DNA from: Cutibacterium granulosum
GTDB lineage: Bacteria; Actinomycetota; Actinomycetes; Propionibacteriales; Propionibacteriaceae
Assembly: GCF_900186975.1 (NCBI RefSeq)
Contig: NZ_LT906441.1
Span: 310,001 to 374,000, forward strand
Length of the DNA stretch: 64,000 nt
Reading direction: 5' to 3'
The translations under genes and the position numbers were made by a program. A model generated the notes under the pieces. That model was not told the DNA's origin, ran no database searches, and saw nothing but the letters and a program-made list of their open reading frames with translations. The first letter of the stretch is position 1; the number at the start of each line of letters is the position of its first letter. This document shows positions 46,328 through 54,762 of this stretch, piece by piece.

Positions 46328-46993
46328 ATGAGCAAGTCTGGCGAAGCCCTGTCCAAGGCCCTCGTCGTGGCACCGAACGCGGCGTTGTCGGTGTTTCGCA
46401 CCATCATGGACGTCGCCATCGACGGTGCCGGGCCGTTACCGGGAGCTCGCAAGGCTGCTGGTGCGACGCTGAACCGCAAGGGTGAGGTCGAGGCCGCCAT
46501 CGACGCCTTGGTGCGCAGCCACATCGGGATGGCCGGGGCCCAGGGATTCCTGGCAAATCTGGGCGGCTGGGTCACCATTCCGATGGCTCTGCCGGCGAAC
46601 ATGAGCGCCCTTGCCACTCTGCAGGCACGTATGGTCGCCGCGATTTCCCACCTGCGCGGTTACGACGTCGACGATCCCCGGGTGCGAACCGCCATCTTCA
46701 CCTGCCTGCTCACCCAGGACAGCGTGGACGAGCTCATTCGAAACGAGAAGATACCCAGCACCCCCATGGCGATGGCCACCGCCCCGGTGAGTGATCCGGA
46801 GCTGGAGAAGACCGTGGCCACCCACGTCGTCGAGACCTTGGGCAGCCTGGCCACCGGCAAACGGGTGGCTGTCATGGGTATGAAGAAGATCCCGCTGCTC
46901 GGTGGAGGTATCGGTGCCGGCACAGACGGCATGGCCACCTGGCAGGTCGCACACTACGCCAAGGAGCAGTTCCCGTCCCGGCGGATGGGCTGA
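46328..46993 (+). CDS. EcsC-family protein
   Basis: 221 aa. Ala/Gly-rich helical protein with LGGWVTIPMALPANMSALATLQARMVAAISHLRGYD and GKKIPLLGGGIGAGTDG-type (MKKIPLLGGGIGAGTDGMAT) segments, matching EcsC domains that are often linked to secretion or membrane stress. Biochemical function unknown. ATG 46328 chosen because AGGAAGG lies 9 nt upstream; GTG 46322 is too close. After its stop the same frame stays open for 73 codons (next entry). Confidence 0.75.
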   Translation: MSKSGEALSKALVVAPNAALSVFRTIMDVAIDGAGPLPGARKAAGATLNRKGEVEAAIDALVRSHIGMAGAQGFLANLGGWVTIPMALPANMSALATLQARMVAAISHLRGYDVDDPRVRTAIFTCLLTQDSVDELIRNEKIPSTPMAMATAPVSDPELEKTVATHVVETLGSLATGKRVAVMGMKKIPLLGGGIGAGTDGMATWQVAHYAKEQFPSRRMG

Positions 46994-47077
46994 GTCGACT
47001 TCGCCGAGGCCCTGGACACTCCCCAGGCGTGGGCCGATGCACACGCGACCTTGGCGCGGCCTGCCGTCATCAAGGAC

Positions 47078-47212
47078 GTGACCCGCTTCAACGCGGTGCT
47101 CACCACCAGTCTCCTGGCGCGCATTGACAGTGCCGCCGCCGCTGCTGGCCTGTCACGTTCGGAGTGGATCAGGCGACGCTGCGCCGAAGCCACCACCGAC
47201 GACGAGCACTGA
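47078..47212 (+). CDS. Small ribbon-helix-helix-like protein or fragment
   Basis: 44 aa from GTG 47078: VTRFNAVLTTSLLARID then SAAAAAGLSRSEWIRRRCAE. A beta-strand followed by two helices with LSRSEWIRR is the pattern of CopG/MetJ ribbon-helix-helix DNA-binding proteins and antitoxins. Start unsure: AAGGA lies only 1 nt before the GTG. The frame is open back to the EcsC stop at 46991-46993 with no ATG, so this could be the relic of a longer RHH protein or an EcsC extension cut by a nonsense mutation. No toxin gene follows directly; the RHS gene starts 85 nt on. Confidence 0.5.
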   Translation: MTRFNAVLTTSLLARIDSAAAAAGLSRSEWIRRRCAEATTDDEH

Positions 47213-47297
47213 CCACACACGCCCATACTGATATAATTCAGCTGCCGCGCGAAAGCGTCATCACAAGCGAAACCACGATTGTTGCGGAGACAGACCA

Positions 47298-50200
47298 GTG
47301 GCTGATTTCAGTGTTTTCGGCGATTACCAGAACCCCGTTCAATTTGATCCCGGAGTTGCCGAGGACTTCTCGGCCCAGTTGCGGTGGACGTCGCAACGCA
47401 TCAATATCTTCAACGCGAATCTCTCACTGGTCCAGTCGACGGCCTCGCGGCAATTCCGAGGGTTCTTCGCCGAGGTATTCAGCCGCAACATGAAGGTTTG
47501 TTCCCAGGATGCGACGGAGTTGTCGGAGGCACTGACGGCCGCCGCCGACCAGGTCGACTACTTGGCCGAACAGGCAAAGTTGGAGAACCAACGGCGCGAG
47601 CAGGTCCGTGACTACGTGTCCGCCCACGATGACTGGTGGGAGAAGGGCTGGGACTGGTTGGCAGGCACGGATGCCCCGCCGAGTCTGGCTCCTGCCGAGC
47701 CACCTGCCACCCCACCGCTGAACCTGCCGTTCACCCAACCGCGTCAGCAGGACAGGTCAATCCGCGGTGCCTCGGGCGGGGTGACGTCGGCCAACCCGAG
47801 CGACCTGACACGTGCCGCCGGAATCCTGGGTGACGCCGCTGCCGACGTTCCGCCAGGCAGCACGTTGAGAGCCGACCACGACTCCTTCTGCCGTGCGTGC
47901 AGGTATGGCCAGCTCGTCGTCGGCGACCTGTTCGAGCAGCTGGATCGGTGGCGCGAGCTCAACACCGGCGACGTGAACTGGTTGAACGCCGTCGCCAAGG
48001 CGTTCGAGGCGGCCGGCGGCTCAGGCACCTTGAGCCTACCGAACTCGGCCATCAAGCAGTCACTGAGGGCCAACGGGGCGTCGGTGAACCGCCCCGATCT
48101 GGACATCACGGTGCCGGCATTGGCTGGCATCGACCCCGCCACCGGGTACATGGAGGATCCCATCAACTCCGCCACGGGAAACTTCGTCGAGCCCGAGATC
48201 GATCTGGGGTTCGACGGCGTGGGGACGGCGCTCGTGGTCGAGCGCGTGTACAACTCGATCCAAGCTGCCCAAGGTGTCTCCGGCGTCTTGGGGCCCGGGT
48301 GGTCGTGCGTGGCGGATCAGTGCCTGACCATCGAGACCGATCACTTGGAGTGGGTGCGCCCCGACGGGCGTCACGTCGTCTTCACCGCCCCAGCGGACTC
48401 CTCGACTGCCGAGAGCGACCCGGAACCGATACGGGCGGCGGAGGAGAATGCGTGGCTCAGCCACGTCGACTCCTCCGAGTTGCCGGGGTTTGCAGACGTG
48501 GGACAGGACGCGAGTCGTTTCTGGTTGGTGTCGGACAACCGCGGCGGCAGGTGGGTGTTCACCGAGACCGGTATCTGGGTGTGCTCTGGCTCGTCGACCA
48601 CCGACGTCGTGCGGGCACACCGCGAACACGGCCGCCTGAGCGGGCTGGACACCGCGTGGGGACGACGGATCACCTTCTCCTACGACGACGCCGGCCTTCT
48701 CGCCGGGGCAGCCACCAACGATGGACGACGCGTGCGTTACACCCACGACGACCGCGGTCGGCTCGTGCAGGTGGATCGTCCCGACGGTTGCCGACGCTAC
48801 GAGTGGGATGGGACCTTGGTGACGCGGGTCATCGACGCTGCCGGGGTGTGCGAGTGCGTCAACACCTACGACGAGCGTGGCCGGATCGCGACCCAGCAGA
48901 CCGCCGATGGTCGTCTGGTCCACGTCAACTACCTGCCCGGGGGTGTGACCGCCGCGTCAGATGCCGACGGCACACGCGCCAACACATGGATCGGTGACGC
49001 GCATGGACGTACCGTCGCCGTCATCGACTCGGACGGGGGCCGGGTGTCGATGATCCATGACAGGTTCGGCAACCTTTTGCGCGCGGTCGACCGGGCTGGT
49101 GCCATCACCACGCACCGCTACGACGAAAGGGGCCGGTGCACCCATACTGGTCTGCCCACCGGAGCGAGCATCGACTACTCGTGGGACGCCTTGGACAGGC
49201 TCGCCGCGGTGAGACTGGACAACGGTGCGACGACGACGTTCACCTACGCCGACACCTCACGCGCCCCGGCAAGCGTCACCGACCCGGTCGGGGGCGTCAC
49301 CCGTTTGGAGTGGACCAATGGGCTGCTGGTGGGTACCACGAACCCAGTCGGGGTGACCCTGGAGCTGGGCTACGACGCCCACGGCGATCTCGTCAGTCTC
49401 ACCGACTCCGACGGGGGTGTGACGCGTCTGGTCCGTGACGAGGCGGGACGCGTCGTCGAAGCAACGTCACCGGCGGGTGCGACGACACGACTCAGCTACG
49501 ACGACGCCGGACGGCTGACGTGCAGGGTGGATCCCGACGGTGCCACGTGGACCCACCGTCGCGACCAGGGCGGCCGCCTGGTCGAACTCGTCGCACCCGA
49601 CGGGGGCGTCATCCGCTGGGGGTACGGCACCGACGGGCGCCTGGCGAGCGTCATCGACCCGGCCGGGCACGTCATCGACCACACCTTCGACGACCTCGGG
49701 AACCTCTCCGGCCTCCACCTGCCCGACGACACGGTGTGGAGCTTCGACCACGACGCCCTGTCACGACTGACCGGGCTGGTCTGCCCCGACGGCGCCACGT
49801 GGGGTTACGGCTACGACGTCGACGGGAACCTCACCCGTGTCACCGACCCATGTGGGGGCGGCCAGATCTTCTCCACCACCGGTACGGCCCAGGCCATCTC
49901 GACCCCCACGGGTCGTATCCTGGATCGCGTCGACACCGACATCCACGGCCTGCCGGCCACCCACACCAACGTCACGGGTGCCAGCGAATGCCTCACCAGG
50001 GACCTCGCCGGACGAGTCATCGAGTACCGGGACCCCGCCGAGCAGACCACCCGGTACGACAGGGACCTCGCCGGACGCATCACCCGCGTCGTCAGCCCCA
50101 CCGGACTCGTCACCAGCTACCACTATGACGCATGCGGACGCCGTGATGCCGTCACCGACCCCGCCGGGGGCGTGACCCGCTACACCTACACCGCTGACGG

Positions 50201-52934
50201 GCAGGTCGCCACCGTCACAGACCCCACCGGCGAGATTGCGCACTACAGCTACGACCCGTGCGGGCGTCTGACGGCAAGCCGGGTTCCCGGTGCCGGAATG
50301 TCGCAGTGGCGCTACGACCCGTGCGGACGGCTCGTCTTCGCCGACGATCTGGTCGAGGGTCCCCGCCATTTCCGCTACGACACCTGCGGCCAGTTGGTGG
50401 CCTCCACCAATCCCGCCGGTGGAGTGACGCGCTACTCCTACGACCGGTGCGGACGCCTGGTTTCCTCCATCGATCCTGCGGGTGGGCTGACGACCTACCA
50501 CTACGACAGCTGCGGACGACTCACCGAACTCACCGACCCGCTGGGACGGACCACCCAGTACACTTGGGACGCTGTGGGCAGCCTCGTATCCGTCGGGCGC
50601 CCCGACGGTACCGTCCTGACGCACCGTTCCGGCCCTGACGGCATCGACGATCATATCGACGACGAGCTCGTGACCCGCACCCTGACCGACGCCAGTACGC
50701 GCACGATCTGCATTGACGACCACGCCGGTCCCGTCACTCGGCGCCACGTCCTCACCTACGATCCGCGTGGACTGCTGCTCACCCACACGAGTCTGCCCGT
50801 CGCGGAATCCGACGAGCCGGGCACCGGGCAGGAGGCGAGTGATCGGGGCGGGTCGGGTGTCGTCTCCGAGCAGTGGGTCTATGACGACGAGGCGCGCCTG
50901 AGACGCCACGTCACCGCAGCCGACGAGACCATCGAGTACGACTACGATGCCGCTGGGCGACTCGCCACGATCCGCCACACCCGCCTCGGCGACGTCCGCC
51001 TGGACTGGGATGGAGCCGGACGTCTCACGGACCTGGCCAGCCGCAGCAGCAGACAGCACTGGAGCTACACCGACGGATTCGTCACCAGCCACACTGGCCC
51101 GGCCGGCTCCACGACCATCGGACGCGACGAGACTGGACGTGTCACCGAGCTGTCCACACCTGACGGCCACTGGTACTACGCCTACGACGGCTCCGGCGCC
51201 CTCGCCGAGGTCCATACCCCTGAGGCCGCGCTGGCAAGCTGGGCATACGACACGTGCGGCAGGCTCACCACCGCCGTCACCGGGGACGCCACCCGTCGCT
51301 TCACCTACGACGCCGCGGGCCAACTGGCCACCGTGACCCACACCGCTGACGGGGCCACGAGGAACATCCGGTACCGCTACGACTCCTGCGGTCGGCGCGT
51401 CGAGGCCACCGACGACGTCGCCACGACGACGTACACGTGGGATCGGCGCGGCTGGTTGGCTGGCCTGACCTCCGCCAGCGGCACAGGAACCAAACACTGG
51501 AGCGTGCGCGTCGACGCCTTCGGCTGCCCCATCGAGGTCACCAGCCCCGGCGGTCACAGTCGGCTCGATTGGGACGTCAACCAGCACCAGCCCAGCCTGC
51601 AACAGGCCGACGACACACCGGTGATGGCACTTCCCGACGGCGGCCTGCTCACCTCCGATGAACCCGACGGGGCGTGGCGTCATCCCGACATCGACCCCGC
51701 AGACCCCTACCACCTCGCCAGTCGGCTTCTCACGACCGCCCTCGGCCACACCGGCGCCCACCCCACGCTTGGCGGTCTCGTGTGGATGGGTGAACGTCTG
51801 TACGATCCCGAGACTGCGAGCTTCCTCACCCCCGACCCGCAGCCCGCACCGACGGGTGCCCTGTGGCAGACCAGCAGCTACGCCTACGCGGCCAACAGTC
51901 CCTTGACGCTTGCGGACCCGATGGGGCGCAACCCCGTCACCGACGCCCAGATGCGCCAGTTCACGGACACCCTCGACCTCCAAGGTTGGTGGGGTCGGCA
52001 TGGTCACGACGTCCTGTCCTGGCAGACCGGGGTGGGCGTGGGACTCATGGTCGTCGGCGGCATCCTGACACTCGTCCCGATTCCGGGACTGGGAGAGGTA
52101 CTCCTCGGGGCCGGACTGGACATGACCATCCAAAAGGTCACGACCGGACACGTCGACGGGGTCGAGGTCGCACTGTCAGGCGCGCTCGCACCGATCGGTG
52201 GATTCGCGCTGGGCAAGACGGCCACACCCCTGGCCCAATCAGCCGTCGCACGCGGAGTGACACTGAACGGCATGCAGGGCTTCACCATGGGCAACTACCA
52301 CTGGGCAACCTCTCCAAGCCCCCACAACGCCCGCAGTTACGCATCACAGGTGGGTGGTGAGACCCTCAGCGGAGTGGCGCTGGGAGCCCTCACCGTCCCA
52401 GCCGGGAACCGCATCGGTCAACCCATCTATGATGCTATGCCCGAGGCCATTCCCCTCGGACACTTCGACGGTGCCCGGAGCTACGACATCGGCGGGCCCG
52501 GGAAACTACGAAAGTTCGCACGCGGAGTGACGGGACAGCTGACAACTGACGACGCCAATTCCTTCCGTTCCTCCTCCTACGACAGAAAGCTTTCCCTCAA
52601 GCCGTTCCCGGTCTACCGGGCGTGGGGCGGCGTCGGCGAGCACAGCGGGAAAGAGGTCGGGCGATTCGTCAGCCGGACGCGGCCGACCGGCCCGATGCAG
52701 GCACGACTCGACAGCGCCCTGGTACCGCAATGGGGCAACGCCGCCGACCACGTCACCAAATTCCCCATGCCCACGGGAAGAATCTTCTACGAAGGGGCAA
52801 CAGGCGAACAACCCACGATCTACTCCGACGACCCCGCCTACACCCTCGGACAGCTCCCCGGGGGCGGAAACCAGATCATGTTCAAGAAAATCCCCAAGGA
52901 ATGGAAAAGGCAATGCCATCCAAAGAAGCGATAA
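47298..52934 (+). CDS. RHS/YD-repeat polymorphic toxin with unassigned C-terminal effector
   Basis: 1878 aa. Residues 1-115 and 155-260 are helical, WXG100/ESX-like regions joined by a Pro-rich linker, suggesting export by a type VII-like route; no signal peptide. DUF6531-like DPINSATGNFVEPEIDLGFD is near residue 285. About 900 residues of YD repeats (YDPCGRL-type) form the RHS shell. The RHS core ending LYDPETASFLTPDP to YAYAANSPLTLADPMGRN (about 1500-1543) marks the self-cleavage/tip boundary. Then come hydrophobic segments (VGVGLMVVGGILTLVPIPGL) and a tip of about 180 residues with VYRAWGG, GRFVSRTRPTGP, SALVPQWGN and LPGGGNQIMFKK. The tip loosely recalls TNT/ART-type NAD-using toxins, but this is unproven. 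GTG start with GGAGA 9 nt upstream. Confidence 0.88.
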   Translation: MADFSVFGDYQNPVQFDPGVAEDFSAQLRWTSQRINIFNANLSLVQSTASRQFRGFFAEVFSRNMKVCSQDATELSEALTAAADQVDYLAEQAKLENQRREQVRDYVSAHDDWWEKGWDWLAGTDAPPSLAPAEPPATPPLNLPFTQPRQQDRSIRGASGGVTSANPSDLTRAAGILGDAAADVPPGSTLRADHDSFCRACRYGQLVVGDLFEQLDRWRELNTGDVNWLNAVAKAFEAAGGSGTLSLPNSAIKQSLRANGASVNRPDLDITVPALAGIDPATGYMEDPINSATGNFVEPEIDLGFDGVGTALVVERVYNSIQAAQGVSGVLGPGWSCVADQCLTIETDHLEWVRPDGRHVVFTAPADSSTAESDPEPIRAAEENAWLSHVDSSELPGFADVGQDASRFWLVSDNRGGRWVFTETGIWVCSGSSTTDVVRAHREHGRLSGLDTAWGRRITFSYDDAGLLAGAATNDGRRVRYTHDDRGRLVQVDRPDGCRRYEWDGTLVTRVIDAAGVCECVNTYDERGRIATQQTADGRLVHVNYLPGGVTAASDADGTRANTWIGDAHGRTVAVIDSDGGRVSMIHDRFGNLLRAVDRAGAITTHRYDERGRCTHTGLPTGASIDYSWDALDRLAAVRLDNGATTTFTYADTSRAPASVTDPVGGVTRLEWTNGLLVGTTNPVGVTLELGYDAHGDLVSLTDSDGGVTRLVRDEAGRVVEATSPAGATTRLSYDDAGRLTCRVDPDGATWTHRRDQGGRLVELVAPDGGVIRWGYGTDGRLASVIDPAGHVIDHTFDDLGNLSGLHLPDDTVWSFDHDALSRLTGLVCPDGATWGYGYDVDGNLTRVTDPCGGGQIFSTTGTAQAISTPTGRILDRVDTDIHGLPATHTNVTGASECLTRDLAGRVIEYRDPAEQTTRYDRDLAGRITRVVSPTGLVTSYHYDACGRRDAVTDPAGGVTRYTYTADGQVATVTDPTGEIAHYSYDPCGRLTASRVPGAGMSQWRYDPCGRLVFADDLVEGPRHFRYDTCGQLVASTNPAGGVTRYSYDRCGRLVSSIDPAGGLTTYHYDSCGRLTELTDPLGRTTQYTWDAVGSLVSVGRPDGTVLTHRSGPDGIDDHIDDELVTRTLTDASTRTICIDDHAGPVTRRHVLTYDPRGLLLTHTSLPVAESDEPGTGQEASDRGGSGVVSEQWVYDDEARLRRHVTAADETIEYDYDAAGRLATIRHTRLGDVRLDWDGAGRLTDLASRSSRQHWSYTDGFVTSHTGPAGSTTIGRDETGRVTELSTPDGHWYYAYDGSGALAEVHTPEAALASWAYDTCGRLTTAVTGDATRRFTYDAAGQLATVTHTADGATRNIRYRYDSCGRRVEATDDVATTTYTWDRRGWLAGLTSASGTGTKHWSVRVDAFGCPIEVTSPGGHSRLDWDVNQHQPSLQQADDTPVMALPDGGLLTSDEPDGAWRHPDIDPADPYHLASRLLTTALGHTGAHPTLGGLVWMGERLYDPETASFLTPDPQPAPTGALWQTSSYAYAANSPLTLADPMGRNPVTDAQMRQFTDTLDLQGWWGRHGHDVLSWQTGVGVGLMVVGGILTLVPIPGLGEVLLGAGLDMTIQKVTTGHVDGVEVALSGALAPIGGFALGKTATPLAQSAVARGVTLNGMQGFTMGNYHWATSPSPHNARSYASQVGGETLSGVALGALTVPAGNRIGQPIYDAMPEAIPLGHFDGARSYDIGGPGKLRKFARGVTGQLTTDDANSFRSSSYDRKLSLKPFPVYRAWGGVGEHSGKEVGRFVSRTRPTGPMQARLDSALVPQWGNAADHVTKFPMPTGRIFYEGATGEQPTIYSDDPAYTLGQLPGGGNQIMFKKIPKEWKRQCHPKKR

Positions 52935-53398
52935 TCGACTTCCTACTCACCAGAAAAGTCAAACTCTCCAACGTCGGACCCCTCGTCACCTACAAACAAA
53001 CAACCATCAACCTCGACGGCAACATCTGGATCGGACGACCCGGCGACAACGTCTACGTCATCACCTCATACGACTACCAACAAGGACACCACCTCACCCT
53101 CGAAGGCTACTCACACCCCTCCTACTTCCGCGTCACCGTGAACTCACCGACCCACGCCGAACGAGACCTCGACACCCTCCGCATCTACGGAGACGGACCC
53201 ATCACCTTCCACCAGTACACCTCAGCCCAACACCCAGGCACTCTCGTCACCGGACACGACTACGCCGAACTCGAAGACCTCTCCCCCTACCTCCTCTGGC
53301 CACCCGCCGCCTTCTCACCCAAATACCTACGACGATGGACCGGAAAAAGAGACTACAACCTCCCACACTCCCCCTTCCGACCCTCCCAAGACCGATAA
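52913..53398 (+). CDS. Putative immunity protein, copy 1
   Basis: 161 aa, overlapping the toxin 3' end by 22 nt in another frame. This is the position of the cognate immunity gene of an RHS toxin. No known family recognised; predicted mostly beta: VKLSNVGPLVTYKQTTINLDG, NVYVITSYDYQQGHHLTLEG, FRVTVNSPTHAERDLDTLRI, then AELEDLSPYLLWPPAAFSPK. The start ATG 52913 (MPSKEA) is preferred over 52901 because copy 2 keeps only this ATG. Its codon use (CTC/ACC with many A-ending neighbours, A/C-rich strand) differs from flanking genes, which suggests recent acquisition. Confidence 0.7.
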   Translation: MPSKEAIIDFLLTRKVKLSNVGPLVTYKQTTINLDGNIWIGRPGDNVYVITSYDYQQGHHLTLEGYSHPSYFRVTVNSPTHAERDLDTLRIYGDGPITFHQYTSAQHPGTLVTGHDYAELEDLSPYLLWPPAAFSPKYLRRWTGKRDYNLPHSPFRPSQDR

Positions 53399-53472
53399 AC
53401 CCAACCACCAACCCAAAACCGAGACACCCCACCAAAACCTCACACCCACAGACAGCAGAATCCACCCAAACA

Positions 53473-53545
53473 ATCCTCGGGCAACTCCCGGAGACGGAAA
53501 CCAAATCATGCTCAAGAAAACCCCCAAGAAACGGAAAAGACAATG
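53473..53545 (+). pseudogene. Toxin-tail remnant before immunity copy 2
   Basis: 73 bp aligned to the last codons of the RHS toxin (CTCGGGCAACTCCCGGAGAC versus CTCGGACAGCTCCCCGGGGG, then GGAAACCA and AAGAAAACCCCCAAG). A 1-nt deletion shifts the frame. It leads directly into the ATG of the second immunity gene, as the intact toxin does into copy 1. Confidence 0.75.
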
Positions 53546-53995
53546 CCACCCAGAAAGGTGAAACTCTCCACCGTCGGGCCCCTCGTCACTTACAAAAAAG
53601 CAACCATCAACCTCGACGGCAACATCTGGCTCGGACGCCCCGGAGACACCGTGCACATTGTCACTTCCCATGACTACCAAGAAAGGCGTCACCTCACTCT
53701 CAAGGGTTATGGATTCTATCTCACCATAACCTCACCGACCCACGCCGAACGAACTTTCGACGCCCTACGCATCTACGGAGAAGGTCCCATCACCCTCACC
53801 GACGATTTTTCCGGCATCACTGCCATCGCCACGGGAGGTGAAATCCCCACTACCGTCACTGGACATGAGTACGCCGAATTCGAAGACCTCTCACCACTCA
53901 TCATCTGGCCCTTCAGCGCCTTTTCACCCATGCATCTGCGAAAATGGGTCGGGAAACACCGCTACGGCCCGCATTACCCCTTCCGGAACCGATAA
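53543..53995 (+). CDS. Putative immunity protein, copy 2 (diverged)
   Basis: 150 aa, clearly homologous to copy 1 along its length: KLSTVGPLVTYKKATINLDG, NIWLGRPGDTVHIVTSHDYQ, TSPTHAERTFDALRIYGEGP, YAEFEDLSPLIIWPFSAFSP. It lacks the SKEAIIDFLLT segment after MP and carries a different loop (DDFSGITAIATGGEIP). It is probably an immunity gene against a variant toxin tip, kept after that toxin was lost. No Shine-Dalgarno beyond GAAAAGAC. Confidence 0.65.
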   Translation: MPPRKVKLSTVGPLVTYKKATINLDGNIWLGRPGDTVHIVTSHDYQERRHLTLKGYGFYLTITSPTHAERTFDALRIYGEGPITLTDDFSGITAIATGGEIPTTVTGHEYAEFEDLSPLIIWPFSAFSPMHLRKWVGKHRYGPHYPFRNR

Positions 53996-54060
53996 GCCCC
54001 AGCCACCACCAACACCGTCCCTAGACCAAGCTTCCTGGTCGCGCGCCACACATAAGGCGA

Positions 54061-54169
54061 CGACGACCCCGCCTACACCCTCGGACAGCTCCCCGGGGGC
54101 GGAAACCAGATCATGTTCAAGAAAACCCCCAAGGAATGGAAAAGGCAATGCCATCCAAAGAAGCGATAA
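54061..54169 (+). pseudogene. Toxin-tail remnant before immunity copy 3
   Basis: About 109 bp nearly identical to the toxin 3' end (from GACGACCCCGCCTACACCCT to the TAA), in frame over the last 33 or so codons but without any upstream toxin sequence. Together with copy 3 it duplicates about 570 bp of the 52.8-53.4 kb block. Confidence 0.8.
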
Positions 54170-54633
54170 TCGACTTCCTACTCACCAGAAAAGTCAAACT
54201 CTCCAACGTCGGACCCCTCGTCACCTACAAACAAACCCTCATCAACCTCGACGGCAACATCTGGCTCGGCCGACCACGAGACAACGTCTACGTCATCACC
54301 TCATACGACTACCAACAAGGACACCACCTCACCCTCGAAGGCTACTCACACCCCTCCTACTTCCGCGTCACCGTGAACTCACCGACCCACGCCGAACGAG
54401 ACTTCGACACCCTCCGCATCTACGGAGACGGACCCATCACCTTCCACCAGTACACCTCAGCCCAACACCCAGGCACACCCGCCACCGGACACGACTACGC
54501 CGAACTCGAAGACCTCTCACCCCACATCCTCTTGCCATCCTCAGCCTTCTCACCCAAATACCTACGACGATGGACCGGAAAAAGAGACTACAACCTCCCA
54601 CACTCCCCCTTCCGCCCCTCCCAAGACCGATAA
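54148..54633 (+). CDS. Putative immunity protein, copy 3 (near-duplicate of copy 1)
   Basis: 161 aa, differing from copy 1 at about a dozen positions, for example TLINLDGNIWLGRPRDN against TTINLDGNIWIGRPGDN, ERDFDTL against ERDLDTL, and SPHILLPSSAF against SPYLLWPPAAF. The same start context (toxin-tail ATGGAAAAGGCAATG) is kept. It may confer the same or a slightly shifted specificity. The differences cluster in two short stretches, which could mark the toxin-contact surface (inference). Confidence 0.7.
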   Translation: MPSKEAIIDFLLTRKVKLSNVGPLVTYKQTLINLDGNIWLGRPRDNVYVITSYDYQQGHHLTLEGYSHPSYFRVTVNSPTHAERDFDTLRIYGDGPITFHQYTSAQHPGTPATGHDYAELEDLSPHILLPSSAFSPKYLRRWTGKRDYNLPHSPFRPSQDR

Positions 54634-54762
54634 CCACAGACAAGAGCCACGCATCGTTCATCCCGATGAACCCACCACACAGAGGTACGGGGTGCCGACA
54701 CATCCCAGCCCCGACAAGGCGTCGTTCCCGTCGTGGGGGCAACCAGTGGGACAATGACACCC

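Noticed and set aside
49761-52151. 796-codon open frame on the minus strand inside the RHS gene
   Set aside because: It mirrors the codon-third-position GC bias and the repeated YD units of the RHS gene; no domain, no start signal, and the sense strand has clear RHS motifs.
52622-52912. Plus-strand frame reading into immunity copy 1 from inside the toxin gene
   Set aside because: The frame is open by chance within the toxin tip; comparison of the three copies fixes the immunity start at the MP codon pair (52913).
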